Below are positions 30,144 to 38,456 of a DNA stretch of 64,000 nt, one piece after another. The position numbers were made by a program, and so were the translations under genes. Origin of the DNA: Thermoanaerobaculales bacterium (GTDB lineage: Bacteria > Acidobacteriota > Thermoanaerobaculia > Thermoanaerobaculales > Sulfomarinibacteraceae); the NCBI GenBank assembly GCA_035358815.1, contig DAOPQC010000001.1, forward strand, positions 798,616-862,615. The letters are read 5' to 3'. Below the pieces are notes generated by a model. It ran no database searches and was not told the DNA's origin. It saw only the letters and a list, made by a program, of their open reading frames with translations. The first letter of the stretch is position 1. Each line of letters begins with the position of its first letter.

Positions 30144-33077
30144 TCAGAACGAGAACACGGAGTGGTAGGGGAGGAGCACCGTTGCGACCCGAGGATCGGC
30201 GAAGAAACCGGATCGGCGCAGGTGCGCGAGAAGATCCGGCTGCCACATCTTGGTGCCGAGATCCCAGACGTGGAAGACGACAGCTCGCTCGAGGCGGGGC
30301 GCTAAGTACTTCGAGACAAAAGGATATGCGCGCGCATCGAAGGAAACCGCAGCGAACGCCCCAGCCGACGCCCGGCGGGCGATCGTGTCGGCGAGGGCGA
30401 CCGACGCCGCGGCATCGCTGCGCTCGATGACGGTCAGCATGTCACTGGTCGGGAGGTAGTACGACGTGTGGAAACCGGCGGCGCGAAGGGCCCCGAGGTC
30501 GACGGACGGGTTGGAGGTCTCGACGATCGTCCGATCCTTGAGGCCGTGACGTCGATCAAGGTCGAGGATCTCCTGCTGCAGGAAATCCACGTTCCGGGGA
30601 GTCAGGTTCTTCAGGTCGAGCCACAGCTTCTCGAGCGTGCCGGCCGCCGGTGAGCTGAGCAGCTCTTCGAGCGTGCCGTCCGTGAGCGACTCGAGGTCGT
30701 GACCCACCCGGATCGTCCCCAGGCTCTCGTCAATCCAGACATCGGCCTCCGCGCCCTTCGCCCCGTCCCAGACGATCTGGGCAAGCTTGCCGAGGGTGTT
30801 CACCCTGTGCGGGACGTAGCGCGTGGCAAGACCACTTGCGCGCAGCAGCTGCAGGTTCTTGCGCTGGTGGTATTCGATGTTCCGTGAGTCTGCAAACCGC
30901 CGTCTCCCGCTGAGGGTGAGAGCCTCGTCCTCACCGAGCCGATAGTTTGCCGACGACAGGTCCCACCTGGCGTCGTACTCGTCGGTCGCGATGCCCATCA
31001 ACCCGACCATCGTGTCGTAGACGAAGTCGTTGGGGTAAAGCTCGTCGAGGTGTTCTGCAAGCTGTTCCCGCTTTTCCGGATACGCTCCTTCGTACTGGTG
31101 CGAAAGCCAGAAGAACGTCGGGATGCTGGTCATCGGATATGTGAACTGCGAGGACGCGTGGCGCAGTCCCCCGAGCACGTCATCTGCGTGGTCTGCAAAG
31201 TACATCAGGGCGGCAGGGCGGCCGGATTCCCGCAGGACCCCTATGATGTCCTGAACCACGGCGTCGTTGTACAGCATGCTATTGTCATAGCAGTTCAGCG
31301 TACGGTCGAATCTCCCAGACAATCCGCCGAATACTGAGTTCCTCAAACTCCTTGAGTACACTGCGAATTCCTGTGGATATCTGTCGCAGTAATTCCCATG
31401 GTTGCCCATGAGGTGAATGATCGCAAGCTTGTTCCCGCCGCCATTGTTGACGAACTCCCTGAGAATCGGCACCACGGCCGCATCCAGCTTCCGGGTCCGA
31501 GTCGATGTTCCGACGCTCGTATTGAGGCGATGAATGACGTCAGTATTGGCTGCCAACGCCGACACGACGTTATCCCATGGGCCATACATGGCCTGGTTTG
31601 ATATCCAGCATGTCTCGAATCCTGCTGCGCGAGCGATATCCACCAGGGAAGCCGACGAGAAAAAGTCCCTCTTGTTCTGTTGATTGGCGGAGGTTAAGGC
31701 AAGCGACAGGGTCTCGGTGGTGTGGGTGTGGGAGGAGAACGCGTTGCGGCAAACCAGCAGGTCGCCATCAGCTGCCAGGCGGCTGAGATGGGGTGTCGTC
31801 GGACGCACGTAGCCGTAAAGACCCATGTTGCTTCTGTTCTGCGACTCGCCGATGACTAGGATGTGGACCTGGTCGGCCGCCTTGGTATCCGCCCGGAAGT
31901 GGAGGCCGGCGGCGGCGCGCGTTTCGAGGGTGCGCTCGAAGGCGGCGATCTCGCTCGAGTAGTTTTGGTAAGCAGATCGGAAATGTTCCAGTATCCTGAG
32001 GTCATGGAAATTGGAAATGACGAGAAGAAGCAGCACCGAGCAGCACACCGCTGTGAATGGAGAAGGGGGTGCCGGACGCAAGAAGCGTGTTTCGAAATAG
32101 CCGAGAACGATCACGGCCAATACCATGAGGAATACAGCTGCCAAGGACAGGAATCCGAATTGATAAAAAAGAAACTCGATAGCCTCCGCAAAATTCGTTT
32201 GGAAGATCGCATTGAGAATATCAGTGTCTATAGCTTGATCGAAAGAAAGAGAATACGCGAAGTAGATCGTAGGAAGCGCGAGAAAAATGAGCGAGAAGAT
32301 GGATGTCATCAGCGACGAAATGAGAGGTTTGAGAAAGCGCTGATTGGTGAAGAATGCTGCGAGAATGAACGACGAGTACACGAGGCCGGAGTAGGCGGCC
32401 AGGCTGGGGAACGACAGCGGGCCGAAGGTGCGGGTCTCGGCTGCGGTCGTCAATGAGAGCACGGTGATTGCGAGGACGACGAGCAACGGCCTCCTGAGGC
32501 GTTGCAGGGCGACTAGCAGAGCGGCCCAGGTCAGGACGACAGGAATGTAGAGCGTGGGGCGAACCTGGCTGGCCAGGGCAATTCGTGCCAGAGTTCCGGT
32601 GTCGGCTTCCGGGTCACGAGCCGCTAGCGCGACAGTGAGCTGGTCACCTTTCACGACCGGAAGATCGGCCGCAACGGTTCCGCCGGGCACGAGGGTGAGC
32701 TCCTCCGGCCGGGCGTCGTTCTTCCTCACCTCGACGGGCAGCGGAGGGGCGCCGGCCGGGGGGGGGGTCAGCTGGATCCGGAGGCGAACGTTGAGCGAAC
32801 GATGAAACAGCAGCGAGAGCCTGCTCTTCCTGCCGACGAGGGGTTGAAGAAGATGGGGTGCAGGCGGCTCAGTGGGACCTTCACCGGCAGTCAGCTGCTC
32901 CCCTTCGGTGACGGTGTAGGCGGCCGCTGTGAGCGGGACCGCTCCGCTGCCGAGAGGCCGCAGCGCGAGCACCAAGAGCGAGGCGGTCGCGAGGCTCAAC
33001 AAGAGCTGGAGCCACAGCCGAGCGGGCGGCCGATCTTGCGGATGCGGTGTGGCTGGCCGGCCGGTGCTCACGGACAA
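30144..33077 (-). CDS. Phosphoethanolamine-transferase-like membrane protein fused to a GDPD-like domain
   Basis: A 977-residue protein (TTG start at 33077; GTG 33071 is possible). One N-terminal helix, a beta-rich periplasmic segment, and several membrane helices at about 175-355 lead into an EptA/CptA-type catalytic domain. The domain has VIGESQNRSNMGLYGYVRPT (Glu411), candidate nucleophiles Thr453/454 in SSHTHTTETLSLALT, and FADHADD at about 627-633. Residues about 745-977 form a second domain with His757 (PHRVNTLGKL), Glu777/Asp779 (KGAEADVWID) and His793/Asp794, the pattern of glycerophosphodiester phosphodiesterases. It would transfer phosphoethanolamine on the outer face of the inner membrane; the second domain may process the diglyceride product or cleave a phosphodiester. 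The membrane part is locally AT-rich. Confidence 0.78.
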   Translation of the reverse strand: MSVSTGRPATPHPQDRPPARLWLQLLLSLATASLLVLALRPLGSGAVPLTAAAYTVTEGEQLTAGEGPTEPPAPHLLQPLVGRKSRLSLLFHRSLNVRLRIQLTPPPAGAPPLPVEVRKNDARPEELTLVPGGTVAADLPVVKGDQLTVALAARDPEADTGTLARIALASQVRPTLYIPVVLTWAALLVALQRLRRPLLVVLAITVLSLTTAAETRTFGPLSFPSLAAYSGLVYSSFILAAFFTNQRFLKPLISSLMTSIFSLIFLALPTIYFAYSLSFDQAIDTDILNAIFQTNFAEAIEFLFYQFGFLSLAAVFLMVLAVIVLGYFETRFLRPAPPSPFTAVCCSVLLLLVISNFHDLRILEHFRSAYQNYSSEIAAFERTLETRAAAGLHFRADTKAADQVHILVIGESQNRSNMGLYGYVRPTTPHLSRLAADGDLLVCRNAFSSHTHTTETLSLALTSANQQNKRDFFSSASLVDIARAAGFETCWISNQAMYGPWDNVVSALAANTDVIHRLNTSVGTSTRTRKLDAAVVPILREFVNNGGGNKLAIIHLMGNHGNYCDRYPQEFAVYSRSLRNSVFGGLSGRFDRTLNCYDNSMLYNDAVVQDIIGVLRESGRPAALMYFADHADDVLGGLRHASSQFTYPMTSIPTFFWLSHQYEGAYPEKREQLAEHLDELYPNDFVYDTMVGLMGIATDEYDARWDLSSANYRLGEDEALTLSGRRRFADSRNIEYHQRKNLQLLRASGLATRYVPHRVNTLGKLAQIVWDGAKGAEADVWIDESLGTIRVGHDLESLTDGTLEELLSSPAAGTLEKLWLDLKNLTPRNVDFLQQEILDLDRRHGLKDRTIVETSNPSVDLGALRAAGFHTSYYLPTSDMLTVIERSDAAASVALADTIARRASAGAFAAVSFDARAYPFVSKYLAPRLERAVVFHVWDLGTKMWQPDLLAHLRRSGFFADPRVATVLLPYHSVFSF

Positions 33078-33316
33078 CCCCCGCTGGCTGCACTTGGGAA
33101 CGTCGCGCGATGGCGCGGCGAAGGGCCTTGTGAGGGGAATCGCTCCCGCGTGGGGCTCGCACCTCCTGCGGCGCCGGTGCGGCCGCCCCGTGCATGCCGT
33201 TGGTGGGCGCGCGGCGCTCGGCTCATCGCAGGCGCTGGCCCCTGGTGTCTGGAGTGCGCCGTGATCGAACTCGTCATGGACACATCATGCCAGAGGATGC
33301 GCCCGAGGGCTGCCGC

Positions 33317-34051
33317 TCAGGGCGTGACCTGCCAGAGGGAGCTGCCGCCGGTCTCGAAGCCGTTGCGGAAGACGATGTGGTCGAAGGCCGGGCAGAGCGG
33401 GCTGCCAGTGGCCACGGTCGCCGACAGCACCTGGTCGATGCCGCCGTTGGCGGGGCTGTAGGTCGTCGGGCCGCAGGCGTCGGCGAAGGACAGCGGGAAG
33501 GCGGGCTCACTGCGCAGGGCGAGCGCGCTCTGGCCGCTCGCGATCACGTTGAAGGCGAGGCTGGCGACCCAGCCCGCCTGGTCGAGCTTGAGCATGGCGC
33601 AGGGGTCGGCCAGCGTCCCGCCGGTGTCGGCGTTCGGGGTCCAGTCCCCGGCCAGCGCCCAGCCGAGCCGGCCGGCGGCGAGGTTCTGGGCCTGGAGCAG
33701 GCCGTCGATGGCGGCGAAGGCCGGGTCGGGGTTGTTGGCCGCCTGGTGGTACTCCAGGCGCGCCCCGTCGAAGGAGATGTCGACCACGGCCGCGGCGAGG
33801 TTGGCCGGGCCGCCGGCGGCGGAGCCGCAGGGCAGGGTGCAGGTGAACGAGGTTCCGGGGCCGGACGCCGGCCGGACGTAGAGGCGGGCGGCGATGGTGT
33901 CGCCGGGCGCGCCGCAGATCAGGTTGCTGCCGTCGGCCGGGTTGACGATCTCGACGTCGATGGCGGGGCCTGGCGACGAGGTCTGGGCAGCCGCCAGGCC
34001 GGCCAGCGAGGCCAGGGGGATCGCGACCAGCAGGCTCAGGCAGCGGTGCAT
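33317..34051 (-). CDS. Secreted protein with FESG-type C-terminal tail
   Basis: A 244-residue protein with a signal peptide (cleavage near GLAAAQ). The body, with conserved Cys residues (NLICGAPGDT, FTCTLPCGS, DPCAMLKLD, DACG), may be a cohesin-like beta-sandwich, but this is tentative. It ends HIVFRNGFETGGSSLWQV, a variant of the tail on the first protein of the window. ATG 34051 has GGAGGTG at a good distance; the GTG at 34057 would sit on top of that site. The gene stands alone. Confidence 0.65.
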   Translation of the reverse strand: MHRCLSLLVAIPLASLAGLAAAQTSSPGPAIDVEIVNPADGSNLICGAPGDTIAARLYVRPASGPGTSFTCTLPCGSAAGGPANLAAAVVDISFDGARLEYHQAANNPDPAFAAIDGLLQAQNLAAGRLGWALAGDWTPNADTGGTLADPCAMLKLDQAGWVASLAFNVIASGQSALALRSEPAFPLSFADACGPTTYSPANGGIDQVLSATVATGSPLCPAFDHIVFRNGFETGGSSLWQVTP

Positions 34052-34200
34052 GCTCACACCTCCGGGCGCGGTGGTCGGCGCCCGCCGGCGGCCGACGTCC
34101 GCTCCACGACTATTCTTGACGATACATGTGTGCGAGTACAGGCGGTTTTCGCCCCGGCCGTGGTTTCAGCGGGCCGTCGTGACCCCGGCTGTGGCCTGTG

Positions 34201-34758
34201 TCACTCCGGCTGGCGCGTTCGATCTCGCAGCGCGCCGATCACGAAGTACAGCCCGGCGGCGACCACCAGCGCTGGCCACCAGTCGCGGAAGAACCGGTCG
34301 ACGTCGAGGCCGAGGCCGGCGAGCAGCAGCAGGCAGCCGCCGACCACCAGGAACGACCCGAACAGCAGGTCGCCGCCGCGCCGGGGCGCCCCGGCGGCGC
34401 GCTCGGTCTCGCCGAGGTTGAACAGCTGCGCCTCGCGGAAGGCGTCGAGCATGCCGAAGAACCACAGGAAGGCGCAGACAAAGACGAACGGCCACGACAC
34501 GAAGATGATGAGCAGGATCGCGAGCGCGAAGCTGGCGAACAGCATCCCTGCCCGCTGCCGGGAGTCGGCGTAGAGGTGGCCGAGGCCGGGCAGGATGAAC
34601 GACAGGACCGCGGCGAGCGGCGGCGACTTCTGGGGCTCCCCAGGCGGCGAGGGCGTGATCGGGCCTCCGCCCGGGGGCTCCGGGAGCGGCGGCAGCAGTG
34701 GCGGCGGCAGCGGCGGCGTCGGTCGGTCGTGGCGGTCGTTGCTGTCGACGTCGGTCAT
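34201..34758 (-). CDS. Small membrane protein with Pro-rich N-terminus
   Basis: A 185-residue protein. Residues 1-45 are Pro-rich and probably disordered. Then come a LSFILPGLGHLYAD segment (like TM2/DUF5683-type proteins), two membrane helices, a cytoplasmic loop, and two further helices (LLFGSFLVVGGCLLLLAGL and WWPALVVAAGLYFVIGAL). Its start overlaps the stop of the anti-sigma gene by 4 bp, so it is the third gene of the sigma operon and may belong to the same envelope response. Confidence 0.7.
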   Translation of the reverse strand: MTDVDSNDRHDRPTPPLPPPLLPPLPEPPGGGPITPSPPGEPQKSPPLAAVLSFILPGLGHLYADSRQRAGMLFASFALAILLIIFVSWPFVFVCAFLWFFGMLDAFREAQLFNLGETERAAGAPRRGGDLLFGSFLVVGGCLLLLAGLGLDVDRFFRDWWPALVVAAGLYFVIGALRDRTRQPE

Positions 34759-35474
34759 GCGTGCTCTCCTTGGTCGGCGGCGGGGGCGTCATCGGGGGCA
34801 TCCGGCTGCACGAGGTCGACGATCGCGGACGCCTGGCGCTCGGCCCACTGCCAGGCCCGCCAGAGCATGACGCGGATCTCGCCCCGCCCGTGCTCGGCGG
34901 CCTGGCCGACCTCGCTGGTGACGGCGGTCGTGACCCGCTGCACCACCGGGCTGCGCGCGATCGACACCGGGTTGCCCACCATCAGTGAAACCAGCACCGC
35001 CATCAGGTAGGCGGCGGCGGTGGCGGCACGCCGGCTCAGGATCGGGCGGCGGAAGACGCGGCGCGGGGCCTCGATGCAGCGCTCGAGGAGGCTCGGCGGA
35101 GGCTCGATGGCGTCGCTCACCTGGCGGATCAGCGAGAGGTCGTTCCACGCCTGCCGGCAGGTCGGGCAGCGGTCGAGGTGGGCGAGCAGCCGCTCGAGGC
35201 CGCGCTGGTCGATCTCGTGGTCGACCGCCTGGTGGAGCAGGCCGAGCCAGCGCCGGCACGGGGATGCGGCGAGGTCATTCGCGAGCTGCGGCGGCGGCTC
35301 GAGCCCGGCCAGCGACGGCAACGCGGCCGCGATCAGCTCGAGGGCCTCCCGGGTCTCGCGGCACTCGGCGCAGCCGGCGAGATGCTGCTCGAGGGCGGCT
35401 CGCTCCTCGTCGGGCAGCGCTCCCTCGAGGAGCTGCCCGAGAAGCTCGCGAACCTGCTCGCAGGTCAACATCAC
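34755..35474 (-). CDS. Anti-sigma factor with two zinc-finger segments
   Basis: A 239-residue protein. An N-terminal zf-HC2 motif reads LEQHLAGCAECRE. A second HxxxCxxC motif appears at LLAHLDRCPTCRQ. One membrane helix follows (AATAAAYLMAVLVSLMVG), then a roughly 70-residue extracytoplasmic tail. This is the usual plan of a ZAS-type anti-sigma factor, with the finger binding the sigma factor in the cytoplasm. Its start overlaps the sigma gene stop by 4 bp. The doubled finger is less common. Confidence 0.85.
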   Translation of the reverse strand: MMLTCEQVRELLGQLLEGALPDEERAALEQHLAGCAECRETREALELIAAALPSLAGLEPPPQLANDLAASPCRRWLGLLHQAVDHEIDQRGLERLLAHLDRCPTCRQAWNDLSLIRQVSDAIEPPPSLLERCIEAPRRVFRRPILSRRAATAAAYLMAVLVSLMVGNPVSIARSPVVQRVTTAVTSEVGQAAEHGRGEIRVMLWRAWQWAERQASAIVDLVQPDAPDDAPAADQGEHA

Positions 35475-36070
35475 GCACCCTCCTCAGCGGCGCTTCCCGC
35501 CGGAGGAACCACCCTCATCTGCATTCGCCGCCGGACGACGGTCGCGAGCTCGAGCCGGGCGCGGTTGAGCCGCGACTTGACGGTGCCCACCGGGAGGTCG
35601 AGCGCTTCGGCGATCTCGGAGTAGCTCCAGCCGGCGAGATCGCGCATCAGGACCAGGCTCGCGAGCTCCTCCGGGAGCTGGCGCAGCCCGGTGGCGACGA
35701 TCCGCAGCCGCTGCCGGCGGAGCGACTCCTCGTGGGGGTCGTCCGCCGCCGGGAGCCGCTCGATGATCTCGGGGTCGAGCCACGCCGCGGAGCGCTCGCG
35801 GTGACAGCGGCGGTACGAGTCGATGAGCAGATTCCGGGCGACCCGCCACGCCCAGGCCATGAAGTTGGACCCCGCGCCGTACTGGTGCAGGTTCTCCCAG
35901 AGCTTGAAGTAGACCTCCTGCGTCAGCTCCTCCGCCTCGGCCGCCGACGGCGCATAGCTCGCGCAGAGGCGGTAGATCGGTCGCAGCGTGGCGTTGACCA
36001 GGGCGGCCCATGCGGTCTCGTCTCCCTCCCGGCAGCGTTCGACGACGGCTTCCAGCTCCAGCGGTTCCAT
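35471..36070 (-). CDS. ECF-family RNA polymerase sigma factor
   Basis: A 199-residue sigma-70-family protein. Region 2 contains EELTQEVYFKLWENLHQY and FMAWAWRVARNLLIDSYRR. Region 4 contains LPEELASLVLMRDLAGWSYS followed by EIAEALDLPVGTVKSRLNRA. It lacks regions 1 and 3, as expected for the ECF group. The cognate anti-sigma factor is encoded directly downstream and overlapping, so release from it is the likely mode of control. Confidence 0.92.
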   Translation of the reverse strand: MEPLELEAVVERCREGDETAWAALVNATLRPIYRLCASYAPSAAEAEELTQEVYFKLWENLHQYGAGSNFMAWAWRVARNLLIDSYRRCHRERSAAWLDPEIIERLPAADDPHEESLRRQRLRIVATGLRQLPEELASLVLMRDLAGWSYSEIAEALDLPVGTVKSRLNRARLELATVVRRRMQMRVVPPAGSAAEEGA

Positions 36071-36265
36071 GCTCCACCCCAGCTAACGACGCGGCAGCGG
36101 AAAAAGTTCGCGGCCGGCGTGGGGAGAGAAATAACGGTTGCCCGTGGGAGGTTGCGGCTGCAGAAGCTCGGATGCCGTCTGCGCCGACTGCGCCGTGGGG
36201 GCCGATCGAAGGAGTGGTTGGCGTCCGTTGGGGGGGCTCGTGGCTGTCGATCTCGGGAGGGCGCA

Positions 36266-36514
36266 GTGAAGCCGTCGCCGTGGCCGACCGGCACGCTCGA
36301 GGAGCGGGTGCTGGCGGCGATCGACGAGGTCCGCCCCGCGATCCGTATGGACGGCGGTGATGTCGAGCTGCTGCGGGTCGAGGCGGACGTCGCGTTCGTG
36401 CGCCTGGTCGGTGCCTGCCACGGGTGCCCGATGGCGGCCTCGACCCTGGCCGACTTCGTGGGAGAGCGGGTGAAGCTGTACGCGCCCGAGATCTCGCGGG
36501 TCGTGGCGGAGTGA
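36266..36514 (+). CDS. Nfu/NifU C-terminal-like Fe-S scaffold protein
   Basis: An 82-residue protein starting at GTG 36266, with GGGAGGG a few bases upstream. It covers a whole NifU C-terminal domain: EVRPAIRMDGGDVELLRV and the CxxC motif VGACHGCPMAASTL. This domain carries a labile Fe-S cluster between two subunits and delivers it to apoproteins. Aconitase and class I fumarase elsewhere in the window are possible clients. The start is inferred from domain length. Confidence 0.88.
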   Translation: MKPSPWPTGTLEERVLAAIDEVRPAIRMDGGDVELLRVEADVAFVRLVGACHGCPMAASTLADFVGERVKLYAPEISRVVAE

Positions 36515-36564
36515 CCGCGGCCGACGGGGCCGACGCCGGGTCGTGACGGCGGCCCGGTGCGGCC

Positions 36565-36972
36565 TCAGCTCGGGTCCTCGCATCGGTGCCGACACGTGGC
36601 GCAGACTCCGGCGAACTCGATGCGCAGCTCCGTGACCTCGCATCCGACGAGCTCCTTGAGGGTGCGCCACTCGTACTCCGGAATGCCGTGAAGGTCGGTG
36701 ATCGCACCGCACTCCGAGCAGATGAAGTGGGCATGCTGCCTGGTGTTCGCGTCGTAGTGGGCGCGGCGGTCGGTGCCGAAGATCTCCCTGACCAGGCCCT
36801 CGTCCCTGAGGACGGAGAGGTTGCGGTAGACCGTGCCGAGCGAGATCTTCGGCATGGTGACGCGGACCCGATCAAAGATCCAGTCGGCGGTGGGATGGCT
36901 CGTCGTCGCTCGGATCGCCTCGTACACCAGCCGGCGCTGCCGAGTGTCCCTGGTCCGCGGTCGTTGAGCCAT
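36565..36972 (-). CDS. Fur-family transcriptional regulator
   Basis: A 135-residue protein. The winged helix covers about residues 10-80 (HPTADWIFDRVRVTMPKISL, then GTVYRNLSVLRDEGLV). The dimerisation half holds the regulatory-metal region AHYDANTRQHAHFICSECG and a second CxxC (VCATCRHRC), giving a structural zinc site. It could be Fur, PerR or Zur; the metal cannot be assigned. ATG 36972 has GGGAGGG upstream. It is divergent from the radC-like gene with a 180-bp gap. Confidence 0.9.
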   Translation of the reverse strand: MAQRPRTRDTRQRRLVYEAIRATTSHPTADWIFDRVRVTMPKISLGTVYRNLSVLRDEGLVREIFGTDRRAHYDANTRQHAHFICSECGAITDLHGIPEYEWRTLKELVGCEVTELRIEFAGVCATCRHRCEDPS

Positions 36973-37153
36973 GACTCCCTCCCATCCGCCCGTGCGGGCT
37001 CGACGCCCACTTGTAGCACACCCTCGGCCGGGGTGTCGAGGTTGCTCTCGCCGCGCCGCGCAACGGTCCTTGAGAGAGGGTGAGATCGTCGCAGGACGCC
37101 CTCCGCTGGGGAAACGGCGCGCATCGCGGCCTGCGGCGTCAGCGGGGGTGGGC

Positions 37154-37864
37154 ATGGCGTCGACGATGCGCGAGATGGAGCCGTCGCAGCGGCCGCGCGA
37201 GCGGCTGCTCGCCTCGGGGCCGACGGTGCTGTCGGACGCCGAGCTGATCGCGGTGCTGCTGCGCTCGGGCCGCCGCGGCCACGGCGCGGTCGACGAGGCC
37301 CACCGGCTGCTGCACGATGCCGGCGGGCTGATCCACGTCGCCCGGATGGACGTCCGCGAGCTGACGCGGCGCCGCGGCCTCGGTCCGGCCAAGGCGTCGA
37401 CCCTGGTGGCGGCGATTGAGCTCGGCCAGCGGGTGCTGCGGGACCGGCTGCGCGACGGCCGCCGCCTCGACACGCCCGATGCCGCCGGCGACTTCCTGGC
37501 GACCCGGCTCGCGCGCGAGCGCCGCGAGGTGTTCGGCTTCCTGAGCCTGGACGGCCGCCACCGAGTGATCCGCGTCCACGAGGTGACGCTGGGAACGCGG
37601 ACCCAGGCGCCGGTCGACCCGGCCGAGGTCTTCCGGCGCGCCCTGCTCGACGACGCCGCCGCCCTGGTCGTCTTCCACAACCACCCGTCGGGCGACCTCG
37701 AGCCGAGCCGGGATGACCTCGGCCTGACCCGGCGGCTGGTCGACGGCGGCACCGTGCTCGGCGTCTCGGTCCACGACCACCTGATCGTGGCCGGCAGCCG
37801 CTGGCTCTCGCTGCGCGCGGTGCGGCCCCGCCTGTTCGAGCCCGCCGCCTGCCGTCACGATTGA
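37154..37864 (+). CDS. radC: RadC family JAB1/MPN metalloprotein
   Basis: A 236-residue protein. The N-terminal helix-hairpin-helix part reads RPRERLLASGPTVLSDAELI and RGLGPAKASTLVAAIELG. The C-terminal MPN domain keeps the JAMM zinc ligands (VVFHNHPSGDLEPSRDD). The family is named for DNA repair but its role is unsettled. ATG 37154 is used; GTG 37148 and ATG 37166 are alternatives. It appears to be a single-gene unit. Confidence 0.88.
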   Translation: MASTMREMEPSQRPRERLLASGPTVLSDAELIAVLLRSGRRGHGAVDEAHRLLHDAGGLIHVARMDVRELTRRRGLGPAKASTLVAAIELGQRVLRDRLRDGRRLDTPDAAGDFLATRLARERREVFGFLSLDGRHRVIRVHEVTLGTRTQAPVDPAEVFRRALLDDAAALVVFHNHPSGDLEPSRDDLGLTRRLVDGGTVLGVSVHDHLIVAGSRWLSLRAVRPRLFEPAACRHD

Positions 37865-37931
37865 CAGCCTCGCGTTCGGCAGGCAGGATACGTCGAGCGG
37901 CAGCCGAGGCTGGCCGCCTGGGGAGGAACCG

Positions 37932-38456
37932 ATGAGGCGTACCGTTGGAGCACTCGTGGTCATGATCGCGGTGGTCGGGCTCGCCAGCGCCGGCGACATC
38001 CAGGGGACGATCTACGGCGCGGGCGTGACGATTTCAGAACCGACGCCGATCGCGACCCTGCTGTCCAAGCCCGGTGACTTCGTCGGTCAGAAGGTGAGGG
38101 TCGACGGTGTGATCACCGGCGTCTGCGAGAAGCGTGGCTGCTGGATGCAGGTGACCGACCCCGAGTCCGGGCAGGGCGTCCGCATCAAGGTCGAGGACGG
38201 GGTCATCGTCTTCCCGTACGAGTCGATGGGCCACCGCGCCGCGGCCGAGGGGACCTTCGAGGCCGTCAAGCTGACCCCCGAGCAGGTGGCGGCGCGCGCC
38301 GAGGCCGCGAAGCAGGCGGCTGCGGGCGCGGCGGCAGCGGCCGGCGAGCCGTGCGACAAGGCCGAGGCGCCGGCGGCGAAGGCGGGATGCGACGCCCCGG
38401 TCCAGAACGACACCATCTACCTGCTTCGCGGCACCGGGGCAGTGATCCAGTCGTGA
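37932..38456 (+). CDS. Exported DUF4920-like OB-fold protein
   Basis: A 174-residue protein with a signal peptide ending near GLASAG. The core VGQKVRVDGVITGVCEKRGC plus WMQV is the hallmark of the DUF4920 family, an OB-fold domain of periplasmic proteins. An Ala-rich linker and a Cys-containing tail follow (EPCDKAEAPAAKAGCDAP). GGGGAGGA precedes the ATG. It overlaps the next gene by 4 bp, so the two are coupled; a role in metal or redox handling in the envelope is inference. Confidence 0.78.
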   Translation: MRRTVGALVVMIAVVGLASAGDIQGTIYGAGVTISEPTPIATLLSKPGDFVGQKVRVDGVITGVCEKRGCWMQVTDPESGQGVRIKVEDGVIVFPYESMGHRAAAEGTFEAVKLTPEQVAARAEAAKQAAAGAAAAAGEPCDKAEAPAAKAGCDAPVQNDTIYLLRGTGAVIQS

